Shown: positions 32,166 to 41,345 of the stretch, piece after piece
Layout: each line of letters begins with the position of its first letter
Numbering within the stretch: position 1 is the stretch's first letter
The notes under the pieces: model-generated
Told to the model about the DNA's origin: nothing
What the model saw: the letters and a program-made list of their open reading frames with translations, nothing else
The model's database searches: none
Position numbers and translations under genes: made by a program
Assembly (NCBI GenBank): GCA_018340805.1
Contig: JACMZG010000042.1
Location: 31,795 to 95,794, forward strand
Source of the DNA: Microvelia longipes
Taxonomy: Eukaryota > Arthropoda > Insecta > Hemiptera > Veliidae
Direction of reading: 5' to 3'
Length of the DNA stretch: 64,000 nucleotides

Positions 32166-32506
32166 GGCAAAATTCAGGGTTAATATTTTTTGCCGCGAAA
32201 AAGGTCAATATTTATGTTTTTTGAGACTCTGAATCGAATGAAACCGGTCCGAAGTCGATACGACCACTCTAAGTGACCTAAAAATCGAAAAACCATTGTA
32301 AATGACCGAAAACCAAAATTTAGGTCAATAAAAAATAAATTTCGAGTAGGGTGTCGTTTTCTATGTAATTTTGGGCGCTGAATCGAATGAAACCGGTCCG
32401 AAGTCGATACGACCACTTTAAGTTACCAAAAAGTCGAAAAAACCACAAAAATTATAAAAAAACCAAGATTACGGTCGTTGAAAATTAAATTTAGAGTAGG
32501 GTGTCG
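32166..32506. repeat. About 152 bp tandem duplication
   Basis: CTGAATCGAATGAAACCGGT plus CCGAAGTCGATACGACCACT occurs near 32228 and 32380, followed by parallel AATAAATTT(C/A)GAGTAGGGTGTCG ends. Confidence 0.85.
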
Positions 32507-33175
32507 GGCGAATTTCCTTTGGATGCGTGTTTCCGTGCTTTTTACATTATATAAGTTTTCAACTACTAAATAAATAATTCCGGCGCGGTGGTCCGCTGTC
32601 GGGCGAAATTTCATTTATTATGCGTGTTTCCGTGCTAAACAACCATTTCTTGCTTATGCAAGAACCATGCCCATTGCGTGGTTCCGGTTCATGCTTTAGA
32701 ACCTAAGCAGTTGCTCAATTGTCAAGCACTGCTCGTAACTGATTTTGTCTGTATTTTCCAAAGGAAATGCGCTAAAACCTTTAAAGATAACTGACTAAGC
32801 TTAAAGATAAGTAACTAAGCTTTAAACTAGTGCAAATAGTAGTGCGTACTTCTAATTTTAGAGGCATAGTTTTGTACAACAACTGGATGATTATGCGCAT
32901 TTCCTTTGGAAAATACAGACAAAATGAGTTACGAGCAGTGCTTGACAATTGAGTAACTGCTTAGGTTCTAAAGCATGAACCGGAACCACGCAATGGGCAT
33001 GGTACTTGCATAAGCAAGAAATGGGTTGTTTAGCACGGAAACACGCATAATAAATGAAATTCGCCCGACAGCGGACCACCGCGCCGGAATTATTTATTTA
33101 GTAGTTGAAAACTTATATAATGTAAAAAGCACGGAAACACGCATCCAAAGGAAATTCCCGACATGCGGACCACCG
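32507..33175. mobile_element. F1 foldback element, large copy (about 270 bp arms)
   Basis: The left arm (32507-32777) starts GTCGGGCGAATTTCCTTTGG; the right arm (32898-33175) is its near-exact complement ending CCAAAGGAAATTCCCGAC. The loop of about 120 bp (32778-32897) contains two GATAA(C/G)T(G)ACTAAGCTT units. Each arm holds two SINE-like heads (GGCGCGGTGGTCCGC followed by TGTCGGGCGAA) joined by a TTACATTATATAAGTTTTCA linker, so the arms are dimers. Confidence 0.85.
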
Positions 33176-33336
33176 CGCCAGAATTATTTTCTAGTTGTAA
33201 ACTTATATTAGGTAAAAGAACAATAAAAAATTATTGTCCCTACTATAGGATTTGAACCCAGGTACTCTGGGTTTGAGTGCACGCATCCAAAGGAAATTCG
33301 CCCGACATGCGGACCACCGCGCCAGAATATTTGATT
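33176..33336 (-). mobile_element. F1-related tRNA-like SINE monomer
   Basis: On the - strand: TCTGGCGCGGTGGTCCGCAT (A-box-like), GTCGGGCGAATTTCCTTTGG, ATGCGTGCACTCAAACCCAG, AGTACCTGGGTTCAAATCC (B box), then a TTTTTATTGTTCTTTTACC tail. It reads head to tail into the right arm of the large F1, giving a tandem of three heads near 33336, 33180 and 33085. Confidence 0.65.
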
Positions 33337-33529
33337 TTTTATCTCGCGTTCTGGTTGTTTAATAGGATTGTTGAAAAGTTTTCAATAAATTATAAATTTA
33401 TTTATAACATTCTTGCATTGTTTCCTTTGGAATTTTTCTCACCGAGAATCATCCTGAGAACTCTCATGATAGCTGTTATACTAATGGCTTTACGTCTCAT
33501 TGACCCAGTCAAAATAATTGACCCTTAAT
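33337..33529. other. No feature recognised
   Basis: AT-rich; an 83-codon frame at 33277-33528 has no motif. Confidence 0.5.
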
Positions 33530-33920
33530 GAACGCTACACAAATGGCCTATGTTAAAGGTTAGTCAATATTAACTGACTTAAATCAAGGGTTAGTCAAAA
33601 GTAACTGACTTATGTCAGCGGTTATTCTAACTTAATTGGCTTTTGTCAGTGGTTAGTCTAATTTAATTGACTTAAGTCAACGGTTTGTCAAAAGTAATTG
33701 GCTTAGGCAACGGTTAGTCAAAAGTTACTGACTCAAGTCAACGTTTTTTCACTAACTGACTAAAGTCAATGGTTTGTCAAAAGTAATTGACTTTTTTTTT
33801 TAAACAAGTTCTTTATTGGCAAAAGTAATACAATGTAACAGTAAAAATTTATCATTTCTAATGCAAATCAACGGTTAGTCAAAAGTAACTGACTTAAGTC
33901 AACGGTCAGTGTCGAAATGT
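33530..33920. repeat. About 31 bp minisatellite with internal insertion
   Basis: Unit AAGTCAACGGTTAGTCAAAA plus GTAACTGACTT, about ten copies. Roughly 75 bp at 33791-33866 (T10 then AAACAAGTTCTTTATTGGC) interrupt the array and look like a small insertion. Confidence 0.9.
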
Positions 33921-34092
33921 CAATGCTTAGATTAACTCTATTAATATACTGTTGCAATTGATAAATTTTTAATAATGAGAAACTGAATTTTTCAAAAATT
34001 ATTTTTGAAAAACTTTTGATTTTATCAAACCAACTTATTATATTATTAAACTTGAAATTTTTGTAATTAAAGGAGGGGTCGAACAACGTGTC
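33921..34092. other. No feature recognised
   Basis: AT-rich; a 15 bp AAAAATTATTTTTGAAAAAC inverted motif is the only structure. Confidence 0.5.
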
Positions 34093-34094
34093 AT

Positions 34095-34720
34095 TATTAC
34101 TTTACCTCATTTATACCGTAGGTATATGGGGAAAAAGTCTGCCTCCGTGGCCGTGATCGTAAAGGCGTTCGATTTCGGCACCGAAGGTCCGGGGTTCGCA
34201 GCCCGGGCTACGCTCTAAGGTTTTATGAATAGTATTTGTATTAAAATGATTTCGCCAACTTTAATTAATTCTTAGAGTGTAGTAGATGCAACCACCTGAG
34301 GTGGTTCCCGCAGGTGAATACCCTGATGGGCCGAAAGGCCCTAAAACGGGCATTTTATTTCATTTAATTTCATATGGGGAAAGTATTGTGTTAGCGGAAA
34401 AAATTGCATACCTGGGTTTCACCTGAAGCATCTATCAAAGGTGTTTTTAAGATTCCCTGAGAATTGTTATATTGTATATCCCCCTGTATTGTGATATCTT
34501 CTTCTGGCTAGAGTATCTATGGGTTTTGTCGGATCGCTAGTGTTAAGGAGCAGGGTCAGTACCTGAATTGGTGACCTGAATCACGCTCTGTCATATGAAT
34601 TTGGTGATTTTATATTCTGAGGGACGGGTCCGTAGTAGTCAGTATGAATCTTATATGATTTTAAAAAATCGTATAAGATTTTTTTTTTAAATTTCCCGTA
34701 AAATATCCCGTACCCGTTTT
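34095..34720 (+). repeat. R1 split by S1 SINE, with separate R1 tail
   Basis: The head TTACTTTACCTCATTTATAC ends at 34134, resumes at 34372 (ATATGGGGAAAGTATTGTGT), and runs to GGCTAGAGTATCTATGGG. A short R1 end (34607-34720, ATATTCTGAGGGACGGGTC ... ATCCCGTACCCGTTTTTTT) follows after a gap. Confidence 0.8.
34135..34371 (+). mobile_element. S1, tRNA-derived SINE (237 bp) with perfect target duplication
   Basis: The tRNA-like head has GCCTCCGTGGCCGTGATCGT, AAAGGCGTTCGATTTCGGC and B box GGGTTCGCAGCCC. The body includes CCACCTGAGGTGGTTCCCGC and GATGGGCCGAAAGGCCC hairpins and ends ATTTTATTTCATTTAATTTC. ATATGGGGAAA flanks it on both sides (34124-34134, 34372-34382), and that word belongs to the host R1. 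Other copies are at 55978-56218 and 36208-36300. Confidence 0.9.
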
Positions 34721-34844
34721 TTTGTAATTTCTCAAATTTATACCATAGATTGGAAATAGTTTTTCCCCTAAAGAAATCCGAAGCTTTCCCTTCTCCTATT
34801 ATATTACTTGTTTCCCATTCTTAATGTTTTGGTATTAATGTTAA

Positions 34845-34872
34845 TAAATTTCTTTTCAGGTAAGTACAGTAA
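34845..34872 (+). promoter_or_regulatory. Candidate recursive splice site (AG|GTAAGT)
   Basis: AAATTTCTTTTCAG|GTAAGTACAG, junction after 34859: a consensus acceptor abuts a consensus donor. Same strand as the kinase exon, about 28 kb into the supposed intron. The 8-base core alone is expected roughly once per strand by chance in 64 kb. Confidence 0.4.
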
Positions 34873-34949
34873 GAATTGATCCTGATTTCTGTTCTTATAA
34901 ATTTAGTAAGTTTAAATATTTTTGTATATTTTAGCCTGTCACTAGGCTT

Positions 34950-35190
34950 TAAAGAGGCATTATCATCATCGTCATCATCAATAGAATTAACAGTGTAAAC
35001 TTAAACTGAATCCGGTAGCTCATTGGTAGAGATTGAGTGAGTCTTAATTGTGTCTTTGATAATGGCACTCGACTCAACGTATTCAGTTTAATGTTATTTA
35101 AGTCACTGAGGATGACCTCTTGAAAGCGGCTCTGTTATTAATAAATAATATTGTAGGGAGACTGAGTTTTCTTATTAGTGATAATGAATT
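34950..35190 (+). repeat. Diverged S2 head and hammerhead-like motif
   Basis: ATCCGGTAGCTCATTGGTAG (35012) matches the S2 A box, then diverges without a B box. CTGAGGATGACCTCTTGAAA (35105-35124) is a decayed hammerhead-like core. Confidence 0.5.
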
Positions 35191-35199
35191 CCACCACAT

Positions 35200-35300
35200 C
35201 GCTCATGATGATGTCAGAACAATTTCTGTCATGTCAATGTAACATGATGATGTCAGAACAATGTCTGTCATGTCAATGTAACATGATGATGTTAGAACTA
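35200..35300. repeat. 39 bp tandem repeat, 2.5 copies
   Basis: AACATGATGATGTCAGAACA plus ATGTCTGTCATGTCAATGT. Confidence 0.85.
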
Positions 35301-35344
35301 GTTAGTTATAAGTAAAATTAGTTGGACGTAATCCATTATTAATG

Positions 35345-35922
35345 TGTATTTTTAGAATAAATAAAATTTGAAATTTGAACTTACTTGTTTTAACTAACAA
35401 TACCTAACTACTTACTTAGGTAAAAACTTACTTACTTATTACTTAAATAACTTGTTGAGTAAAATTAGTTGGACGTAATCCATTGTCAATGTTATTTACA
35501 ATTAACGACGTTTCGGAGCAGGTACTTCTCCATCATCAGGTTTGTCTTGAGAAAGACGGTGTGTTATGTGTAGGTGTTAGGATTTTAACCTGACTTGGTA
35601 GCAAGTATCAACGACTTCACAGATCACTTTAAAACTTATCTACCAGGGGCCTTCCTTATCTACTTGGGGCCTTCCCTCCGTCTTTCTCAAGACGGACGGA
35701 AGTACCTGATCCGAAACGTCGCTAATTGTAAATAACATTGACAATAGATTACGTCCAACTAATTTTACTCAACAAGTTAGTTAAGTAATAAGTAAGTAAG
35801 TTTTTACTTAAGTAAGTAGTTAGGGTATTGTTCAAATACCAAATTAAGTAAGTTCAAAGTAAGTACAAGTAAGTAAGTACAAGTAAGTTCAAATTTCAAA
35901 TTTTATTTATTCAAAAAATACA
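35345..35922. mobile_element. Palindromic element with about 190 bp arms and hammerhead-like core
   Basis: The left arm (35345-35530) and right arm (35700-35922) mirror over TTACTTACTTATTACTT, TAGTTGGACGTAATCC, AATGTTATTTACAATTA and ACGTTTCGG. On -, the left arm has CTGATGATGGAG...CTCCGAAACGTCG (35504-35541). The right-arm copy has lost part (CTGATCCGAAACGTC). The central part 35560-35690 contains ACTTGGGGCCTTCC twice. Confidence 0.8.
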
Positions 35923-36207
35923 AATAACAGAATTGATCTTGTAACCCTTTACCATAAAGATTTTATAGGTGAAGTACCAAGTTATGATTGATATGTATTG
36001 AACTAATTTAATGGTAGATTGAAATTAAAAAAATCCTTCTTTTACATTCAAATAAAAAACTAAAGTGAAACTTACAGAAAAGAATGCTAAGGACAAATCA
36101 CTTAGCCATTATTGCACAGGCAAGTTTGACATCAATATTCTTTTAATTTATTTATTCAAAAATCAAATAACAAAAAATAACAAGTAAATTAAAATAATAA
36201 TAATAAT
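35923..36207. other. No feature recognised
   Basis: AT-rich, with (TAA)n at 36192-36210 next to the S1 fragment. Confidence 0.5.
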
Positions 36208-36305
36208 AATGCCCGTTGTAGGCCTTCGGCCCTTCAGGTATTCGCCCTGCGGGAACAAACCTCAGGTGGGTCACATCACTATGCTCAAAGTGAAGCTTAA
36301 GTGGC
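36208..36305 (-). repeat. S1 SINE, 3' part only
   Basis: GCCCGTTGTAGGCCTTCGGC, CCTTCAGGTATTCGCCCTGC, GGGAACAAACCTCAGGTGGG match the S1 3' half; the tRNA-like head is lost. It is the most diverged of the three S1 copies. Confidence 0.75.
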
Positions 36306-36875
36306 GAAAAAAGTTAGTAAAACAACCAAATATATTTATCTTTCTTTATCTTTTCCTCTGAATAGTGGATTAAAAAATAAAATGATGATGTCATTTCAGG
36401 AAGGTCTTACCTGAGGTTCCAGTTCATTCATCGTTGAATGGGTCCTGAGAAATATTCGGAATAGTTTAAGAGGCAACCTGTTTGTCGTGATCTCCTTCAA
36501 GATCAGAACAATCATTCACTTAAACCAAACGATCAGTGGTTTGTAATGTCTGGCCTTGATCCCAAATCTCTATGTAATGCTGTTAAATAGACTATTTAGC
36601 ATTGCATCACATTTATGGGGTTTTTCGTTATCTTGTTATGTTTTTACTTCATACTGTTTATCTATTGATCTTGTGGCGGTCCAAAGCCTTATGAATTCGC
36701 GATTCAAAGTTCGTAGCAGCGCCACCGTCGCTGATTAGAAATTGATAACAAGTCGGTGATCAACGTTAAAATATGTTCTTAAGTTTCTTAATTTTTCTAA
36801 TTTTTTGACAATTTCCCTCAAAAATTTTTTTGAAGTGAGTTATTTTTAATTAAAATTAGGGTGTTTAAACTTACT
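36306..36875. other. No feature recognised
   Basis: Unassigned. A 60-codon frame (36556-36738) has no motif. Confidence 0.5.
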
Positions 36876-36879
36876 AAAG

Positions 36880-37925
36880 TCACTCTTTCATTAAGAAAAA
36901 GCCCTTTAATATTATGTTATTTTTTAAATTTTTCTCTAAAATTAGGTATCGACAAACGAACTCATATATGCGAACGAAGCGAGCCCTTAGAATATTCTTT
37001 AAAAGTTTGGTTCTATAGTGTAAATTTGGCTAGTAACAAGCAAAAGCATAAAGGCTAGCGAAGCGAGCCCTAATGTTTTTTTAATGTATTTTTTAATTAC
37101 ATACTCATAAGAAGGTACTGATAAGCAAACACATAAAGGCGAGAGAAGTGAGCCCTGGAATGTTATGTAATTTTTACTGTTTGCTTTAAAAATTAGGTTC
37201 TGATAAAGATATTTCGAAAGGCGAGCCCTAAAATATTGGGTAAAAATTTGTTTTTATAGTTAAAATAGGCAAGAAACAAACAAGCACAGAAGGCGAGCAA
37301 AGCGAGCACTAGCGTTTTATGTTTTTTTATTATATACTCTTAAGAAGGGTACTGATAAGCAAACACAAAAGGCGAGCGAAGCGAGCCTTTAATAATATGT
37401 AATATTTTTTTTTTCTAAAATTAGGTATCTACAAACAAACACATCTAGGCAGCGAAGCAAGCCCTAGAATATTATGTAAAAGTTTGATTTTATAGTTTAA
37501 AATTGGCTAGTAACAAACAAGCACATGAAGGCAGTGAACGAGCCTTGAAATATTTAGTTATTTGTTTCTGTTTGTAAATAAAATTAGGTACTGATATACA
37601 TACACAAAAGGCGAGTGGATCGAGTCCTAGAATGTTATATTATAATATTAATAATATAATATAGTATTATAAGTTATATTATAATTACTTTTCCTCAAAT
37701 CAGTTATTTACAAACAAACACATATAGGCGAGTGAAGCGAGCCCTAGAATATTAGGTAAAAAATTTTTTTCGTGCAAAATTAGCTATAACAAACATACAA
37801 ATGAAGGCGAGCGAAACGAGCACTTATATATTATGTTTTCTTTTTAGTATATGCTTTAAATTAGGTCCTGATAAGTAAACACAGAAAGGCAAGCAAAGAG
37901 AGCTTTGGAATATTATTAAAACTTG
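36880..37925. repeat. About 80 bp satellite, 12 degenerate units
   Basis: Each unit has ACAAACAAGCACATAAAGGC, GAGCGAAGCGAGCCCTAGAA and TATTATGT. GCGAGC landmarks fall near 36973, 37056, 37136, 37218, 37289, 37371, 37449, 37528, 37608, 37724, 37805 and 37883. One spacing is stretched by an AT-rich insertion (37630-37680). Alternate units differ (TAGTAACAAACAAG versus CTGATAAGCAAACAC), hinting at a dimer. Confidence 0.9.
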
Positions 37926-37939
37926 GAAACTACCTATTA

Positions 37940-38052
37940 AAACACTCTTAAAACACCTGAAACGGCTATTTCAAGTGAAATCGTAGTTTAAGATTTTTCG
38001 CAAACACAACACCTTTCCTTTATGCTTACGGTATATATAAAGAGAAAGTAAA
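37940..38052 (-). repeat. R1 head fragment
   Basis: AAAACACCTGAAACGGCTAT, TTCGCAAACACAACACCTTT, CTTACGGTATATATAAAGAG. Confidence 0.85.
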
Positions 38053-38654
38053 AACACTTTCAATATCAGCTGCTCCTCTGTCTATTAAGATGTCCGATTA
38101 AAAAAAGGCACTATTAAAAACCTTATAATAAAACTATAAATTTGAAACACTTTTTTAAACACTATTATACAGTTGAAGTCTTACACAATACTAATCTAAT
38201 GAATCGCGGTGTCATCTCGTAAAACTCTCTATAATATGATATTAAATCACCCACTTTCACTATCTATGCGATTAAAATTTCATAAGAAAATATTCCTTCT
38301 TTTTCAAAACTTTTTCTTTCTATATGTCAAATAATATTTTATTATTTTACGTTTCAAGTCGATTTATGATCAATACATTTAGTGTTACATTGCAAGAGAT
38401 TAATTTATTTAATTATTTTTATTATTGTATTACTATGACTGATAAGACCTTAATATTACAGTCGAATAGAGAGGTGAAGTGAATAATCTATAATTTATAG
38501 CCGTGGGACAATATATTGAAGGTTAGTTTCGAATAATTTAAAAATTGTTTCTTTTAAAGGCCTCCAAGGAATTTAATATTAAATAATAAATTGTGGACTG
38601 GTTTTCCAATAGGTTTGGGTATTTTTTAGGCGTATTGCATCTAATTTATATTGC
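38053..38654. other. No feature recognised
   Basis: AT-rich, no matched repeats. Confidence 0.5.
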
Positions 38655-38659
38655 AATTC

Positions 38660-38820
38660 ATCTTTGAAGTTGCTTTGCTCATCCTCACTCAGAAAAGCAT
38701 CTTATTATTCCTAGCGGTCACCTATCTGGTTCTGATCTTACTCAATAATGCTTAATATTAGTGATCTAACAATAAACCGGATATATACAAACTGTATAGA
38801 AATAAAACTTAAGTAAGTAA
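38660..38820 (-). repeat. R1 tail remnant with 5S part
   Basis: GAAGTTGCTTTGCTCATCCT, then GCGGTCACCTATCTGGTTCT, TTAGTGATCTAAC. On -, GATCACTAATATTAAGCATT ... GATAGGTGACCGCTAGGAA keeps the 5S order (38700-38775). A chance frame on - (38809-39003) overlaps. Confidence 0.75.
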
Positions 38821-38894
38821 TATTATATAATTATTTAATAGATAAAACAAATACACTTGTGTTAAATTTGCTCTCAAACGGATTATTTTGGTTT

Positions 38895-39690
38895 TACTTT
38901 TCCCTCCTAAAAGCTGGCCCAGCCCACGAGCATGCAGTTTCCCCCCTAAAGCTGGCCCAGCCACGAGTCTTGCTTTTTTCACTTTAAAGCTGACCCACCA
39001 CAAGCTTGCTTTTTCTCCCTTTAAAGCTGGCCCAGCACGATCTTACTTTTTCTCCCTTTAAACTGGCCCAGCCACGATCTTGCTTTTTCTCCCTCTAGAA
39101 AGCTGGCCCAGTCACGATCTTGCTTTTCTCCTTTAAAGCTGCCCAGCCACGACTTGCTTTCTCCTCAAAGCAGCCCAGCCCACGATCATGCTTTTCTCCC
39201 TCTACACAGGCCCCAGCACACGATCATGCTTTTTCTCCCTCTAAAGCAGGCCCAGCCACGATCAGCTTTTTTCTCCTCTACAGCAGGCCAGCCACTCTTG
39301 CTTTCTCCCTCTAAAGCAGGCCCAGCCACGATCATGCTTTTTCTCCCTCTACAGCAGGCCCAGCCACGACAGCTTTTTCTCCTCTAAACAGGCCCAGCCA
39401 CGATCATGATTTTTCCCCTCTAAAGCTGCCCAGTCACGATCTTGCTTTTTCTCCCTTTAAAGCTGGCCCAGCCACGATCTTGCTTTTTCTCCCTCTAAAG
39501 CGGCCAGCCACGATCAGCTTTTTCTCCCTCTAAAGCTGGCCCAGCCACGATCTGCTTTTTCTCCTCTAAAGCAGGCCCAGCCACGATCTTGCTTTTTCTC
39601 CCTCTAAAGCTGGCCCAGCCACGATCTTGCTTTTTCTTTTCCTTAAGCGTCACAGCCACGAGCTTGCTATTTCTCGTTCTAAAGCTGGGC
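38895..39690. repeat. 40 bp satellite, about 20 copies
   Basis: Unit CTCTAAAGCTGGCCCAGCCA plus CGATCTTGCTTTTTCTCC. Units alternate AAGCTGG/AAGCAGG. It is GC-richer than the surroundings; open frames across it come from the repetition. Confidence 0.95.
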
Positions 39691-40450
39691 TTAGGACAGA
39701 CTATTCTATATTTTATTTTCGTTTTTTTAGTTTTTTTTTATGGACTATACTTTCGTCTTTTAGGATATTTAAATATTAAATAATAATATAACTTTATTTG
39801 CAAAAAACATTACATACATTACATTTACCAATACATGTTTTAACATTAATAACTTTTAAATTAAACAATATTTAAGTTAACATTTTATAATTATTATCTG
39901 TTTTTAAATTTTGATAAAGGCGTAGGGTTTATATTTATTTAGGCGTTAAGTTAACCTTTTTTGCAGCTCTCAAAAAAGTAGGAGCTCTTCAAATGCTTTG
40001 GCTCTCTAAGGCCATTATTACAGCTCTTTGTAAAGTTAATTATTTCCAAAACAATTAACTTTTTGAAGAAGTACAAAAACTCTTTTATAGTTATTTAAAA
40101 GGAGTTCTGCTTACTTTAACCTTTATTAAATATTTAAAATTTCAAATTGTTGCCTAAATTTGTAATTCCTTTAGTTGATAAAACAGGGACGAGTAATTCC
40201 TGGGGTGATATATTGTCACTATTAGGATGTGTCTACATCATGATAAAGAAAGTAAAATTTGCTGAAAATTTAATAAATGAAAGAACTGTATGGAGAAAGG
40301 AATTTTACTTTTTTTATGAGTAGATGGTAGGAGAGTATTGTGTTAGCACAAAGTCTCCTAGTGGTTTTTACTATGTTGCCTGTCTGGTCATTGTAAACTT
40401 CAGATTATGCTAGTGTTGAAACTTTTACTGAAATCAATCTTTGTGCTACT
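39691..40450. other. No feature recognised
   Basis: AT-rich unique-looking DNA. Confidence 0.5.
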
Positions 40451-40464
40451 TACGGTATCGTAAA

Positions 40465-40854
40465 GGACCCAGTCCAAAAGTAACTGAGACTTCCTCAGTC
40501 TAAGTAACAGTAACTGGACTACGAACCGGCCACTGTCACCTCCGAAAACACCTCCATACCATTGGTATCTTTAAAGATAATCCAGTTGTAGGCTTGTGAA
40601 TCGGAAACCGAAACTGCCTCTCACATACTTCTGAGATTGAAGCCCTAGCCTTTCAAAGGTTCACCAACTTTGGTAGTAGCATTCTCACTAAGTTTGACTC
40701 TACAAATGAATCACTGGTCAAAAAGATCCTAGTCCTAGTCCGGGAAAAGGATTATTCTGACCTGACCAATTGAGGGGATTGTTACAATAGACTTCCAGTC
40801 GCAGTGCAAATGGGGTCTATCCTCGACTCCAACCCCAATCTTCAATAATAATTA
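40465..40854 (+). mobile_element. 390 bp insertion with perfect 14 bp target duplication
   Basis: TACGGTATCGTAAA stands on both sides (40451-40464 and 40855-40868). The insert starts GGACCCAGTCCAAAAGTAAC and ends CAATCTTCAATAATAATTA, an (AAT)-type tail, so target-primed retroposition is likely. It is GC-balanced, lacks a clear tRNA A/B box pair and has no long ORF. It is the only copy in the window. Confidence 0.85.
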
Positions 40855-40962
40855 TACGGTATCGTAAACATGATTTTGCTGTTGCCACAAACATCGGCGA
40901 TTTCTAATTCAATGAATTTTTTTCGCTGTTTAAAATGTTAGTTGTCGCGATGTTTGAAAAAT

Positions 40963-41140
40963 TCTGCGCGGCGGTCTCAAGCCTGGCGAATTTTCTTTTG
41001 AAATGCGTGCTTCATTTGCTTTACAACTTGTATCTTGCTTAGATTTCTGTTCATGGTTCATACCCTGGAGCAGTAACATTTCTACTGTTACTCAATTTGA
41101 TTCTGAATTTATCATTTTCAAAGAGAATGCGCTTATTCAT
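40963..41140 (+). repeat. F1 fragment, copy C (diverged)
   Basis: TCTGCGCGGCGGTCTCAAGC, TGGCGAATTTTCTTTTGAAA, TGCGTGC, then GGTTCATACCCTGGAGCAGT parallels the F1 arm. A 74-codon frame here is not believed to be a gene. Confidence 0.55.
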
Positions 41141-41264
41141 GGTACAGTTAATTCAAAAAGTACAGTCATCACTCCCAAATCGGAAATACAGAGCATTATT
41201 CGTACTAATATCAAGTACAATATCTAATTTTTAAAATGTTTAAATGCATTTCGTGCCCTCCCCA

Positions 41265-41343
41265 AGGTTGAGTTTTGTACCAACTTTATTTAAAAAATAT
41301 TTATCCGTTTAAAAGATAGCGTGATTTACTAGAAATATATGTA
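41265..41343 (-). repeat. R2 block next to (TA)n, split from it by F2
   Basis: GAGTTTTGTACCAACTTTAT, ATCCGTTTAAAAGATAGCG, ACTAGAAATATATGTA. The (TA)n expected beside R2 resumes beyond the F2 element at 44009. Confidence 0.65.
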
Positions 41344-41345
41344 TA

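Noticed and set aside
35200..35300. Transposon target-site duplications
   Set aside because: The 39 bp copies are directly adjacent with no insert between them, so this is an ordinary tandem repeat.
39120..39387. Overlapping frames in the 40 bp satellite
   Set aside because: Generated by tandem repetition; indels between units shift frame repeatedly.
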